Assembly: GCF_045062745.1 (NCBI RefSeq)
Contig: NZ_JBJGED010000007.1
Coordinates: 124,001 to 188,000, forward strand
Length of the DNA stretch: 64,000 nucleotides
Reading direction: 5' to 3'
DNA from: Paenibacillus_AA sp045062745
GTDB lineage: Bacteria > Bacillota > Bacilli > Paenibacillales > NBRC-103111
Shown here: piece after piece, positions 34,448 through 44,032 of the stretch
How positions within the stretch are numbered: position 1 is the first letter of the stretch
How the letters are laid out: the number at the start of each line of letters is the position of its first letter
Position numbers and translations under genes: made by a program
The notes under the pieces: generated by a model
The model's input: the letters and a program-made list of their open reading frames with translations, nothing else
The model's database searches: none
Told to the model about the DNA's origin: nothing

Positions 34448-35119
34448 ATGACTCAATCCAAATTGGCATTTATCCATACGACTCCCGTAACGGTAGATCC
34501 TTTGAAAGCGCTGGCCGCCGAACTGCTGCCGGACTGCGACGTCCTCAACTTCGTAGACGACTCCATTCTCCCTGAGCTGCTCCGCAATGGCGGCCGGATC
34601 GAGGATGTAAGGGAGCGCTGGTTCGCGTATGCGCGGTTCGCCGAGCAGCAGGGCGCCGCCTGCATAGTGAGCGCCTGCTCCTCGGTTGGCGAGTTGGCGG
34701 AAGCGGCCCGGCTCATCATGCAAGTTCCCGTGCTGCGAATCGACGAGGCCATGGCGGAAGCGGCCGTTCACCGCGGGACGAGGATCGGCGTCGCCGCTAC
34801 GATGCCCACGACATTGAACCCGACGTTTCGGTTGCTGGAACGGAAGGCGGAAGAGCTCGGCAGTCCGATCGAGCTGACTCCGGCGCTAGCCGAGGAGGCG
34901 TATGAGCGGCTGATCAGCGGGGACCGGGACGGGCACGACCGCATCCTCGCGAAAGCGCTGTTAGAGTTGGTCGGGAAGGTGGATGTGGTTGTGCTCGCGC
35001 AAGCGTCGATGGCCCGGGTGGTCGCGGCGCTGCCTGAGGAGCTGCAGCCGAAATTTCTGTCAAGCCCGCGGCTGGGGATGGAGGAAGTCGCCCGGCAGAT
35101 GTCGGAGGCGATCGGATGA
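34448..35119 (+). CDS. Asp/Glu/hydantoin racemase-like protein
   Basis: 223-residue protein of the aspartate/glutamate racemase superfamily. The first catalytic Cys is present (Cys77 in IVSACSSVG). At the second site, where the family has a Gly-Cys-Thr-type motif, the sequence reads LAQASM, so the second Cys is lost. One-Cys members act as isomerases or decarboxylases rather than racemases. Overlaps the kinase gene by ATGA. Its partner kinase suggests a sugar or sugar-acid isomerisation before phosphorylation; inferred only. Confidence 0.75.
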   Translation: MTQSKLAFIHTTPVTVDPLKALAAELLPDCDVLNFVDDSILPELLRNGGRIEDVRERWFAYARFAEQQGAACIVSACSSVGELAEAARLIMQVPVLRIDEAMAEAAVHRGTRIGVAATMPTTLNPTFRLLERKAEELGSPIELTPALAEEAYERLISGDRDGHDRILAKALLELVGKVDVVVLAQASMARVVAALPEELQPKFLSSPRLGMEEVARQMSEAIG

Positions 35120-36678
35120 AATCGACCGGAAGCACTCTCCTGGGGCTCGATATCGGAACTACCCATTGCAAGGCGGCGTTATTCTCGGAGAGGGGCGACC
35201 TGCTGAAGCTCGCGAAGACGAAGACCGAGGTCTATACGGACAGGGGCTGGGCGTACTTCGACCCGGAACGGCTCTGGACCAGCGTCGTGCGCTTAATCCG
35301 CGAAATCACGGAACAGGGCGGCGACTGTACGGATACAACCGGCCATCCCGCGGATATGAGGGCGATTGCCGCGATCGGCATCGCCAGCATGGCCGAGACC
35401 GGGCTGCTGGTCGATCCGAATTCCGGCCGGGCCCGCTCGCCGTTCCTTCCCTGGTACTCCCGCTGCGCGGTAACGCAGGCCGAGCGAATCGCAGCGGAGA
35501 GCGACCTGGCGGAGCGCTTCGCCGCCCACGGGCTGCACCCGAGCTTCAAGCACGGGCTGGCCAAGCTGCTCTGGCTGCAGGAGAATGACCCCGGGGCGCT
35601 CTCCGGCTCCATGTGGCTCTCGGCATCCGATTACGTGGCCTACAGGTTAACGGGCAGGATGGCGACGGATTATACGCTGGCAGCCCGGACTTATGCGTTC
35701 CGCCTCGATCGCCGCGACTGGGACCGCGACTGGGTCCGTCATTTCGGCCTGGAGCCATCGCTCTTCCCGGAAGCGATCCCGAGCGGTTCAGCCGTCGGCA
35801 GCATTCATCCGGATGCCGCGACGGCTCTCGGGTTGCCCGCCGGCCTCCCGGTAACGATAGCGGGTCACGACCATGTGGCGGCCACTCTGGCAGTCGGAGT
35901 TGTGAATCCGGGCCAGGTCATGGATTCGATGGGTACGGCCGAGACTCTGGTTGGCGTGCTGCCGGAGCGGGCTTTGACCGCGCAGGATCGCATGTCGGGA
36001 CTCGCTTTCGGCATCCACCCGGCGAAGGGCCGGTACTTTTGGATGGGCGGCTTGTCGGCTTCAGGAGGAGCGGTGGAATGGTTCCGCTCCGTATTGTCCG
36101 AGCCGGCGCTCGATTACGAACGCATATTGGAGCGGCTTGCCGGGTTCGACCCGGCGGCCGGTCCGACCGGGATTTTGTTCTTCCCCTATCTGACGGGCAG
36201 CGGAGCTCCGCGGCCGGATGGCCGAGCCCGGGCGGCCTTCGTTGGCCTCACCGCGGATCACGGGCAGGGCGATCTGCTGCGGGCGGTGCTCGAAGGCACC
36301 GCTTACGAGCTGGAATGGATTCGCCGGACCGGAGAACAGGCGACCGGTGCCGCGATTCGGGACTTGATCGTCACAGGGGGAGGCACCCACAACCCCGCCT
36401 GGCTGCAGATTAAGGCGAGCGTATCCGGCTGCCCGCTTCGCCAACCGGAGCGGCCGGAAGCGGCCTTGCTGGGTGCGGCGCTCTTGGCCGGCGTCGCCTG
36501 CGGCCTGTACGCCGACGTGGATCAGGCCGCCGCGGCGGCCGCATCGGCGGGCGAGGTGCGGTCGGTGCAGCCCCAGCCGCAGGCGCACAGCCGGTACCGC
36601 CAGCTGTTCGAAGAAGGCTACGTTCCGCTGCAGGAGCCGCTCCGAGCACTGTATCGCGGCGTCCTGAGCGGCGAATAA
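35116..36678 (+). CDS. FGGY-family carbohydrate kinase
   Basis: 520-residue sugar kinase. LGLDIGTTHCKAAL is the N-terminal ATP-phosphate motif, AGHDHVAATLAVG around 255 contains the catalytic Asp, and VTGGGTHNPAWLQI around 420 is the nucleotide region. Gluconokinase/xylulokinase-like. Start overlaps the racemase-like stop. Very GC-rich, like the genes that follow. Exact substrate unknown. Confidence 0.9.
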   Translation: MKSTGSTLLGLDIGTTHCKAALFSERGDLLKLAKTKTEVYTDRGWAYFDPERLWTSVVRLIREITEQGGDCTDTTGHPADMRAIAAIGIASMAETGLLVDPNSGRARSPFLPWYSRCAVTQAERIAAESDLAERFAAHGLHPSFKHGLAKLLWLQENDPGALSGSMWLSASDYVAYRLTGRMATDYTLAARTYAFRLDRRDWDRDWVRHFGLEPSLFPEAIPSGSAVGSIHPDAATALGLPAGLPVTIAGHDHVAATLAVGVVNPGQVMDSMGTAETLVGVLPERALTAQDRMSGLAFGIHPAKGRYFWMGGLSASGGAVEWFRSVLSEPALDYERILERLAGFDPAAGPTGILFFPYLTGSGAPRPDGRARAAFVGLTADHGQGDLLRAVLEGTAYELEWIRRTGEQATGAAIRDLIVTGGGTHNPAWLQIKASVSGCPLRQPERPEAALLGAALLAGVACGLYADVDQAAAAAASAGEVRSVQPQPQAHSRYRQLFEEGYVPLQEPLRALYRGVLSGE

Positions 36679-36705
36679 GGCATACCACGAGGAGGGACTA
36701 ATCGC

Positions 36706-38529
36706 ATGCAGGCTATATCCGACCAGTTGTTTCTCTACCCCGACACCTGCTTGGTGTACGTCGTCCGGAACGGCGAAGAGGCCGTCCTGATCGATTTCGG
36801 CAGCGGCGGGGTGCTGGACCGGCTCGCCGAACTGGGCGTGCGCCGGGTGAGCGCGATTCTGATGACGCACCATCACCGCGATCAGGGGCAGGGACTTGCC
36901 CGCGCGGCGGAGGCCGGCATCCCGATCTGGGTCCCGCATATGGAGCAGGAGCTGTTCGCGGAAGTGGACGCGATCTGGCAGGCGCGCCAGGTTCTGAACA
37001 ATTACAACGTCCGTCAGGAACGGTTCTCGCTGCTCGACCCGGTGCCGATCGCGGGAACGCTGAAGGATTACGAGACCCGCACCTTCGCCGGGATCGAGTG
37101 GACGATCGTCCCGACCCCGGGACACACGATCGGCTCGATCAGCCTGATGGCGCGGATCGACGGGCGCGTCTGCGCCTTCACCGGCGATCTGATCGCGGGC
37201 CCGGGCAAGCTGTGGTCGCTCGCGGCGACGCAATGGACGTACAACGGCGGGGAAGGCTTGCCGGCTACGGTCGCTTCGCTGCTGGATCTGCTCGACCGAG
37301 GCCCCGATCGGCTGCTGCCGTCGCACGGGGAGCCGATGGACCGGCCGGCGGAAGCGGTCGCTCCCCTGATTGACCGGCTGCGCGAGCTGATGCGGTACCG
37401 GCAGCACAACCCTCGGCTGTTCCTGCTGCGCGAGCAGCCGTTCGAGGCGGTTACGCCCCACCTGCTTCGCAACCGGACGGGCATGGCGTACTATTACGTG
37501 CTGCTGTCGGAGAGCGGGCAGGCGCTGTTCTTCGACTTCGGCTACGACTTCGTCACGGGGGTGTCGACGGAGACGGACCGGGCGTCCCGTCGGCCTTGGC
37601 TCTACACACTCGGCACGCTGAAAAGGCAATACGGGGTCACCCGTGTGGACGTGGTCGTGCCCACGCACTATCACGACGACCATGTTGCCGGCTTCAACCT
37701 CCTGCGTCAGCAGGAGGGCACGCAAGTATGGGCCGCGGGTACATTCTCGGACATTTTGCGCCGCCCGGACCGGTATGACCTGCCATGCCTCTGGTACGAC
37801 CCGATCGACGTCGACCGGGAATTGCCGACCGGCATCCCGATCCGTTGGGAGGAATATGAGTTCACGCTGTATCCCCTGCCGGGCCATACCCGGTACGCGG
37901 TGGCGATCGCCCTCGAGGTGGACGGTCGCAAGGTGCTGGTTGCGGGCGATCAATATCAAGGCGGCGAAGGGCTGCTCTACAATTATGTGTACAAAAACCG
38001 GTTCGACGCGGGGGACTATGCGCGAAGCGCCGCGTTGTACGCTTCGCTTCAGCCGGATGTGATCCTCACCGGACACTGGGATCCGCTCTGGACCGGCAGC
38101 GGTTACTTCGATGAGCTAACCGAGCGGGGGGACGCTCTGGAGCGGCTGCACAGGGAGCTGCTCCCGCTGGAGCGCGTCGATTTCGGAGCGGAAGGGACCG
38201 GTGCCCGCATCGTGCCCTATCAATCCGTAGTGAGGAGCGGAGAACCTGTCGAACTGCTCGTGGAGGTAAGGAACCCGTTTCCGCGGCCCGCGCTCGTCGA
38301 GATTGAGCTCGTTCTCCCGCCCCGGTGGCGGAGAGAGCCAGGAAAAGCCGCGGTGGAGCTGGCGGCCCGCACGTCGGGGGAGCTGGCGCTGAGAGTCGTC
38401 CCGATCGGCGCTCCGGTACGCCGGGCACGGATCGCCGTGGAGCTGACCGCGGATGGCGTCCGCTTTGGCCAGCTAGCAGAAGCCTTGATCACGATTGCCG
38501 AAGATGGGGGTCCGGGCGATGACGTATAG
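36706..38529 (+). CDS. tandem MBL-fold protein with C-terminal beta domain
   Basis: 607 residues in three parts. The first MBL domain (about 1-240) has HHHRDQ (55-60) where HxHxDH is expected, with the last His replaced by Gln. The second (about 255-480) has an intact THYHDDH near residue 320, then AGDQYQGG and TGHWDPLW for the remaining ligands. A beta-sandwich of about 110 residues closes it. The two domains look like a degenerate plus an active copy. GAGGAGG precedes the ATG. It overlaps the GH2 gene by 11 bp. Possible lactonase or ester hydrolase of the locus; unproven. Confidence 0.75.
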   Translation: MQAISDQLFLYPDTCLVYVVRNGEEAVLIDFGSGGVLDRLAELGVRRVSAILMTHHHRDQGQGLARAAEAGIPIWVPHMEQELFAEVDAIWQARQVLNNYNVRQERFSLLDPVPIAGTLKDYETRTFAGIEWTIVPTPGHTIGSISLMARIDGRVCAFTGDLIAGPGKLWSLAATQWTYNGGEGLPATVASLLDLLDRGPDRLLPSHGEPMDRPAEAVAPLIDRLRELMRYRQHNPRLFLLREQPFEAVTPHLLRNRTGMAYYYVLLSESGQALFFDFGYDFVTGVSTETDRASRRPWLYTLGTLKRQYGVTRVDVVVPTHYHDDHVAGFNLLRQQEGTQVWAAGTFSDILRRPDRYDLPCLWYDPIDVDRELPTGIPIRWEEYEFTLYPLPGHTRYAVAIALEVDGRKVLVAGDQYQGGEGLLYNYVYKNRFDAGDYARSAALYASLQPDVILTGHWDPLWTGSGYFDELTERGDALERLHRELLPLERVDFGAEGTGARIVPYQSVVRSGEPVELLVEVRNPFPRPALVEIELVLPPRWRREPGKAAVELAARTSGELALRVVPIGAPVRRARIAVELTADGVRFGQLAEALITIAEDGGPGDDV

Positions 38530-41140
38530 AATCGAGCTGAACGGCAGCGACTGGTTAATGAAGGATTTCATCGGCGAGGATTGGATCTGGCGCCACGCGG
38601 AGAAGCCGGATACGAAGGACGTCCGGTGGTGGCGGAAAGGGACGGTGCCTGGAACCGTCTTGCACGATCTGTGGCGGAACGGGGAAACGCCGGATCCGTT
38701 GTTCGAGCGCAACAGTTTATTGGTGGAATGGGTGCCGCAGCGGACATGGATCTACAAGAAGACGTTCACTGTGGAAGAAACCCTGCGTGGCCGGCGAATC
38801 CAGCTGTGTTTCGAGGGGATCGACTATGAGGCGCTCGTTTACCTGAACGGCAAGCTGCTCGGGAGTCATACCGGCATGTTCACCCCCGCCGCGTTTGAGG
38901 TGAGCGAGGAGCTGCAGTACGGAGGTGACAATCTGCTGGCCGTCGTGATCCAGAAGGCCCCGGACGAGCAGCCGCAAGTGAGCAAAACCGAATACGTTCG
39001 CACGCACAAAAGCCGGATGACGTACTGGTGGGATTTCTGCCCCCGTATGATCCATCAGGGCATTTGGGACGCGGTTTTCCTGGAGGTCACAGGCCCGGTG
39101 CGGATCGAGGATGTGTACGTCCGGCCGCAGCTCACGGCGGACCGGGAAGCGGCCGAGCTCTCCGTCTCGACCGCTTTGTCGGCTGTATCGGCGCTGACGG
39201 TTCAGGTCGAGACGCTCATTCGGTTCCGAGGGGAGCCGGTCGCCTCGGCCAGAACTTGGCATGCCGTCGCCATAGGGACGACATGCTTGAACACGCGGAT
39301 CGAGCTGGCCCGTCCGCGGCTCTGGTGGCCGGGCGGGTCGGCGCATGGCGAAGAAGGGGATGACGGCTCCGCCGGGGATGCCGCACTCTACGAGGCTGAG
39401 ATCTCGGTCAAGGTCGTACGACCGGAGGAAGACGACATCCCGGAGGAGACTCTGTCCGCCGTGCGAACCATCGCGTTCGGCATCCGGGACGTGCGGTTCG
39501 AGGCGAACGACTCCCCGGACGGGACGGCACGGCCGTATACGCTCGTCGTGAACGGGCGGCGCATTTACATTAAGGGCTGGAATTGGGTGCCGCTAGACGT
39601 CATGTATGGCGTACCGCGGAGCGGCAAGCTGGAGCGGCTGCTGCGGCTGGCCCGGCGCGCCGGGGTGAACATGCTGCGCGTCTGGGGCGGCGGCCTGATC
39701 GAGCGGGAGTCGTTCTACGAGCTCTGCGACCGCTACGGGATCATGGTCTGGCAGGAGTTCATTCAGTCCAGCTCGGGCATCGCGAACCGGCCGAGTGCGG
39801 CCCCGGAATTCCTGGAGATGATGGCGGGGGAGGCGGAGGCGATCATCCCGCGGAAGCGCAACCATCCCTCGCTCGTCCTCTGGTGCGGCGGCAACGAGCT
39901 GACAGGGCCGGGCGACGTGCCGCTGGACGATGACGAGCCGGTGCTGTGTGTGCTGAAGGAGGCGGTCGAGCGTCTTCATCCGGGCGCCCTCTGGCTGCCG
40001 ACGTCTCCGAGCGGCCGCTTGTTCATGAACAGCCTCAAGAATGCCGATGAAGATCCGGACGGGATGCACGACGTTCACGGCCCCTGGGAACATCAAGGCT
40101 TGACCGGCCAATACGAGCTGTACAACCGAGCCGCCTCGCTCCTCCACAGCGAATTCGGGGTGGAAGGGATGACGAACCGGAGGGCGCTGGACGCGACGAT
40201 TCACCCCTCCCATCAATGGCCGCCCAGCAAGGACAACCCCGTTTACTTCCACCGCGGGGCTTGGTGGATTAACGAGCCGCTCGTGCAGGGCGCTTTCGGC
40301 GGACGGATTCAGGACATCGACACGATGATCCGGGCGAGCCAATCGCTGCAGGCGGAGGGGCTCCGCTATGCGATCGAAGCCAACCGCCGCCGGCAGGGGC
40401 AGAACAGCGGTTCGCTCCCCTGGCAGTTCAACGAGCCTTATCCGAATGCGTACTGCACATCGGCGATCGATTATTATGCCCATCCGAAGCCGGCGTATTA
40501 CGCAGTGGCCCGAGCGTATCGATCCGTGTCGGTTACGGCGCGTTTCGCCAAGCAGGCGTGGGCGGGCGAGCCGGCATTCGCCGCCGAACTATGGGCGGTC
40601 AGCGACGAGCCGGCGCCGCAGGAAGGCTGGGAAGCCGCCTGGAGCATCGCCGGGTCGGACGGCACCGTGTACGCCGAAGGCCGCAAGGCCTGTCGGCCGG
40701 CGGCTGGCAAGCCGATCCGGGTGGGAATGGTCGGCTTCGAGCTGGCACAGCTGCGGGAAGAGCTCTTCTTCCTGTCTGTCGACCTGACGGACGCCTCGGG
40801 CGTGCTTGTCGCGGACAACCGTTACACATTCAGCAGGACGGACGATCTGCAGCCGCTGCTCGATCTGCCCATCGCGGCCGTGGCGATCACGAGGCGCGAG
40901 ACGGGAAGTACGTCATGGTGCCTGGAGCTATCCCACGCCGGGGGCCCCGCCGCGGTCGAGCTGCGGCTCGAGGAGGAACGGCCGCTCGAGGCGGAGGGCT
41001 ACGCCTATTTCTCGGACAACGGCTTCAGCCTGCTCCCGGGTGAGAGCCGAACGGTGGCCGTGGAGTGGAGCGGGGTTCCTCCCGTCTCGCGGCGTCTGTC
41101 CCTGAGCGGCTGGAACACGGGGGTCGTCCAGGTCCGCTGA
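38519..41140 (+). CDS. GH2 beta-mannosidase
   Basis: Retaining glycoside hydrolase of 873 residues with sugar-binding N-terminal sandwich (about 1-190), immunoglobulin-like domains, (beta/alpha)8 barrel (about 330-640) and C-terminal beta-domains. Glu460 in WCGGNE is the acid/base and Glu545 in HSEFGVEG the nucleophile. RMTYWWDFCPR and IKGWNWVPLD are typical of beta-mannosidases rather than beta-galactosidases; exo-glucosaminidase is the main alternative. No signal peptide: cleaves imported oligosaccharides. Start overlaps the MBL gene. Confidence 0.88.
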   Translation: MTYRIELNGSDWLMKDFIGEDWIWRHAEKPDTKDVRWWRKGTVPGTVLHDLWRNGETPDPLFERNSLLVEWVPQRTWIYKKTFTVEETLRGRRIQLCFEGIDYEALVYLNGKLLGSHTGMFTPAAFEVSEELQYGGDNLLAVVIQKAPDEQPQVSKTEYVRTHKSRMTYWWDFCPRMIHQGIWDAVFLEVTGPVRIEDVYVRPQLTADREAAELSVSTALSAVSALTVQVETLIRFRGEPVASARTWHAVAIGTTCLNTRIELARPRLWWPGGSAHGEEGDDGSAGDAALYEAEISVKVVRPEEDDIPEETLSAVRTIAFGIRDVRFEANDSPDGTARPYTLVVNGRRIYIKGWNWVPLDVMYGVPRSGKLERLLRLARRAGVNMLRVWGGGLIERESFYELCDRYGIMVWQEFIQSSSGIANRPSAAPEFLEMMAGEAEAIIPRKRNHPSLVLWCGGNELTGPGDVPLDDDEPVLCVLKEAVERLHPGALWLPTSPSGRLFMNSLKNADEDPDGMHDVHGPWEHQGLTGQYELYNRAASLLHSEFGVEGMTNRRALDATIHPSHQWPPSKDNPVYFHRGAWWINEPLVQGAFGGRIQDIDTMIRASQSLQAEGLRYAIEANRRRQGQNSGSLPWQFNEPYPNAYCTSAIDYYAHPKPAYYAVARAYRSVSVTARFAKQAWAGEPAFAAELWAVSDEPAPQEGWEAAWSIAGSDGTVYAEGRKACRPAAGKPIRVGMVGFELAQLREELFFLSVDLTDASGVLVADNRYTFSRTDDLQPLLDLPIAAVAITRRETGSTSWCLELSHAGGPAAVELRLEEERPLEAEGYAYFSDNGFSLLPGESRTVAVEWSGVPPVSRRLSLSGWNTGVVQVR

Positions 41141-41163
41141 AAGTATAAGAGAGGAGACCAAGC

Positions 41164-41955
41164 ATGATTGCGCCTCAGCGCCGAAACAAAATCAAGGAAC
41201 TGCTGCTGGCGGAAGGAAGCGTGAAAGTCGCCGATCTCGCCAAAGCGTTCAACGTGTCCGAGGAGACGATCCGGCGGGACCTGATGCAGCTGGAGCAGGA
41301 GGGCATCCTGGAGAAAAATTACGGCGGCGCCGTGCTGGCGGTGGAATGGCAGCAAGCGATGGCAATCGTGCCGCCGGTACAGCAGCGGAAGTTCCAGTAT
41401 TACGAGGAGAAGGATGCGATCGCCAAGGCCGCGGCGGCGCTCGTGGAGGAGAGCACGAACGTCATCCTGGATTCCGGGTCGACGACCTGGTGTGTGGCAC
41501 GCCATCTGAGGAACGTCTCCAACCTGACGATCGTCACGAACGGCATCGACATCGCGGAGGAATGCAGCGCGAATGAGGACCGCTCGATTTTCCTCCTCGG
41601 GGGCAAGCTGATCCGGAAGTCGATGTGTCTGGTCGGGCCGCAAGCGGAGAACGAGCTGCAGAAGTACGATGCCCATTATGCGTTCCTCGGGACGTCGGGT
41701 ATTTCGCTGCGCAAAGGGTTTACCAGCTCGGACCTGTACGAATCGCAAGTGAAGCGGGCGATGATCAAGGCGGCGCAGCGCGTCGTCGTAGTGGCCGACC
41801 ACAGTAAATTCGTCAAGCACGCCTTCGTCTCGTTCGCGGCCTTCCGCGACGTGGATCAAGTGATTACGAGCGAGCTGGCCGACGCGGCGATCCTGCGCGA
41901 GATCGAGCAGCAGGGCGTGCGCGTGACCGTATGCCCGCTCAAAAAAACGGAATGA
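41164..41955 (+). CDS. DeoR/GlpR-family regulator, copy 1
   Basis: 263-residue regulator: DeoR helix-turn-helix (about 5-58, VADLAKAFNVSEETIRRDL) and a phospho-sugar sensing domain with DSGSTTW, TNGIDIAEE and FLGTSGIS. Strongly similar to the second DeoR at 55043 over its whole length. Sits between the beta-mannosidase and SIS isomerase genes. The likely effector is a phosphorylated sugar of the pathway. The inverted repeat around the transporter promoter (43961-44014) is a possible target. Confidence 0.92.
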   Translation: MIAPQRRNKIKELLLAEGSVKVADLAKAFNVSEETIRRDLMQLEQEGILEKNYGGAVLAVEWQQAMAIVPPVQQRKFQYYEEKDAIAKAAAALVEESTNVILDSGSTTWCVARHLRNVSNLTIVTNGIDIAEECSANEDRSIFLLGGKLIRKSMCLVGPQAENELQKYDAHYAFLGTSGISLRKGFTSSDLYESQVKRAMIKAAQRVVVVADHSKFVKHAFVSFAAFRDVDQVITSELADAAILREIEQQGVRVTVCPLKKTE

Positions 41956-41965
41956 GGGATAATCG

Positions 41966-42604
41966 ATGAAGGCAACTTTACAAACGTTGTATGCGAAATA
42001 TCCAGAGCTAGAGCAGGCCTGCGGCGATGAGATCCTGTCAGCGTTCGGCATCCTGAAGGACTCGTTCCGCGGCGGCGGCAAAACGCTGCTCTGCGGCAAC
42101 GGAGGGAGCGCCGCGGATTGCGAGCATATCGTGGGCGAGCTGATGAAGGGCTTTCTGCTGCAGCGTCCGGTACCCGCCGATTTCCGGGAGAAGCTGACCG
42201 AGATCGACCAGGGCTCAGCCGCTTATATCGCCGATTCCTTGCAGGGGGCCCTGCCCGCGATTTCGCTGGTGAGCCACACCGCGCTCTCGACCGCGTTTGC
42301 GAACGACGCGGCGCCGGACCTCGTCTTCGCCCAGCAAGTATATGGCTATGGACGGCCGGGCGACGTGCTGGTCGGGATTAGTACGTCAGGCAACTCCACC
42401 AACGTGCTCCACGCACTGCGCGTTGCCAAGGCGCTCGGGCTCCGCACGATCGGACTGACCGGCCGCTCCGGAGGTCGAATGCGGGCGCTGTGCGACGTGG
42501 CAATCTGTGTCCCGTATGAACGCACGCCCGATATTCAGGAGCGCCATCTGCCCATCTACCATGCGCTCTGCATCATGCTGGAACAGGAGTTTTTCGCATC
42601 ATGA
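41966..42604 (+). CDS. SIS-domain phosphosugar isomerase (GmhA-like)
   Basis: 212-residue SIS protein. LLCGNGGSAADCEH around 35-48 and VGISTSGNSTNV around 135 match phosphoheptose isomerase-type SIS domains. Ten bp after deoR and overlapping the ROK kinase by ATGA. In a sugar locus it more probably interconverts an aldose-phosphate and a ketose-phosphate than serves heptose synthesis. Confidence 0.85.
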   Translation: MKATLQTLYAKYPELEQACGDEILSAFGILKDSFRGGGKTLLCGNGGSAADCEHIVGELMKGFLLQRPVPADFREKLTEIDQGSAAYIADSLQGALPAISLVSHTALSTAFANDAAPDLVFAQQVYGYGRPGDVLVGISTSGNSTNVLHALRVAKALGLRTIGLTGRSGGRMRALCDVAICVPYERTPDIQERHLPIYHALCIMLEQEFFAS

Positions 42605-43578
42605 GATGGTTAGGCGGAGTCGATATAGGCGGGACCAAATGCGCCGTTACCCTAGGCCGAGCGGACGGAGAATCCGTCGAGATCGCGGCCAAACACCAAT
42701 TCCCCACTCCGTCCACGCCGTTCGAGGCGTTGGATCGGTTCGGCTCGTCCCTGGCCGCCCTGCTGGAGGAGCATCCCGAAGCCCGCTTACAGGCGATCGG
42801 CATCAGTTGCGGGGGACCGCTGGACAGCCGTGCGGGCCTGATCCTGTCGCCGCCCAATCTGCCGGGCTGGGACCGGATCGATGCCGTGACCCCGCTGCGG
42901 GAGCGGTTCGGGGTACCGGTCGGGCTGCAGAACGACGCCAACGCAGGAGCCTTGGCCGAATGGAAGTGGGGCGCCGGCCGAGGTACCCGGAACATGGTGT
43001 TCCTCACCTTCGGAACCGGCATGGGCGCGGGCTTGATCCTGGACGGCCGGCTGTACGCGGGAACGAACGACATGGCCGGCGAAGTGGGCCACATCCGTCT
43101 CGAGGACGAAGGTCCGGTCGGCTATGGGAAGGCCGGCTCGTTCGAGGGCTTCTGCAGCGGCGGCGGCATAGCCCAGCTCGCGCGGCGCCGCGTGCAGGAG
43201 GCGATAGCCCGAGGGGAAGCCCCGGCGTTCTGCCGTACGCCTGCCGATCTGGCAGTTCTGACGACCCAGCAGGTTGGCATGGCGGCCCGGGAAGGGGACC
43301 CTTTGGCGTTGGACATTTTCCGGATCGTAGGGAAGAAGCTGGGACAGGGGCTAGCCCTGCTTGTCGACATCCTGAATCCGGAGCGGATCGTCATTGGGAG
43401 CATTTACGCGAGGCAGCAGCCGCTGCTGGAGCCGATCGTCCTGCAGACGCTCACCGAGGAGGCGCTGCCCCTCAGCTTGGGAGTGTGCCGGGTCGTTCCC
43501 GCCGGTTTGGGGGAAGCGGTCGGTGATCTGGCCAGCTTGTCCGTCGCGATGAACGCGCTGGATGCGCCTCAGGCCTGA
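42601..43578 (+). CDS. ROK-family sugar kinase
   Basis: 325-residue kinase. GVDIGGTKCAV is the ATP motif, QNDANAGALAEW holds the catalytic Asp and EVGHIRLE the zinc-site His. The usual GCxCGxxGCxE zinc motif reads VGYGKAGSFE: the three cysteines are Val, Tyr and Ser, while the Glu stays. Thus a zinc-free member, a known variant. Could phosphorylate mannose, glucose or N-acetylmannosamine; ends this operon. Confidence 0.88.
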   Translation: MRWLGGVDIGGTKCAVTLGRADGESVEIAAKHQFPTPSTPFEALDRFGSSLAALLEEHPEARLQAIGISCGGPLDSRAGLILSPPNLPGWDRIDAVTPLRERFGVPVGLQNDANAGALAEWKWGAGRGTRNMVFLTFGTGMGAGLILDGRLYAGTNDMAGEVGHIRLEDEGPVGYGKAGSFEGFCSGGGIAQLARRRVQEAIARGEAPAFCRTPADLAVLTTQQVGMAAREGDPLALDIFRIVGKKLGQGLALLVDILNPERIVIGSIYARQQPLLEPIVLQTLTEEALPLSLGVCRVVPAGLGEAVGDLASLSVAMNALDAPQA

Positions 43579-43871
43579 TCCTAAGCTCTTTACTGTACAG
43601 AGCGCTAAGGGGTATCCCTTGTTAAGCAATACGACTGCTGCATCGTCTTCACTCCAGCTTCGAAGTTGTAAGCCGAAGTTTACAATTAAGACGGGTACCT
43701 TAACTATTTTCACGTCATTTTGACGGATTTCGCCGGTTTGTAAGGCTATCTTCGGTTATTTGTAAAGCGCACCTTATAAATAACGCAAGTTAGGCTTACT
43801 ATTCGACTCGATGCGTTCCAAACCGGCCCAAACCTGTTAGGGGCAACCTAACTGAACGCCAACGCCAAGGG

Positions 43872-43892
43872 CCGTCCGTAGGACGGTTTCTT
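43872..43892 (+). terminator. weak terminator candidate
   Basis: CCGTCC, 3-nt loop, GGACGG followed by TTTCTT; may end the kinase operon 290 bp upstream. Confidence 0.35.
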
Positions 43893-43960
43893 ACCGTTTT
43901 CAGCGAAAACATGCATAAAACTCCAAGAAAAAGGCATACTAAATCGTCAAAACGTTAATA

Positions 43961-44014
43961 ATACCTCAAAAAATAGGTTGACATTGTGACTGGTTTGGAA
44001 TATAACTGAGGTAT
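43961..44014 (+). promoter_or_regulatory. promoter framed by inverted operator arms
   Basis: TTGACA (43978-43983), 17 bp, TATAAC (44001-44006). ATACCTCA (43961-43968) and its exact reverse complement TGAGGTAT (44007-44014) frame the promoter, 46 bp centre to centre. Candidate site for one of the DeoR regulators. Confidence 0.55.
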
Positions 44015-44032
44015 AAATATCAACAACCCACA

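Noticed and set aside
36061..38076. 671-codon open frame on the minus strand
   Set aside because: Antisense of the FGGY kinase and MBL genes; Arg/Pro-rich, no recognisable domain, result of high GC at third positions.
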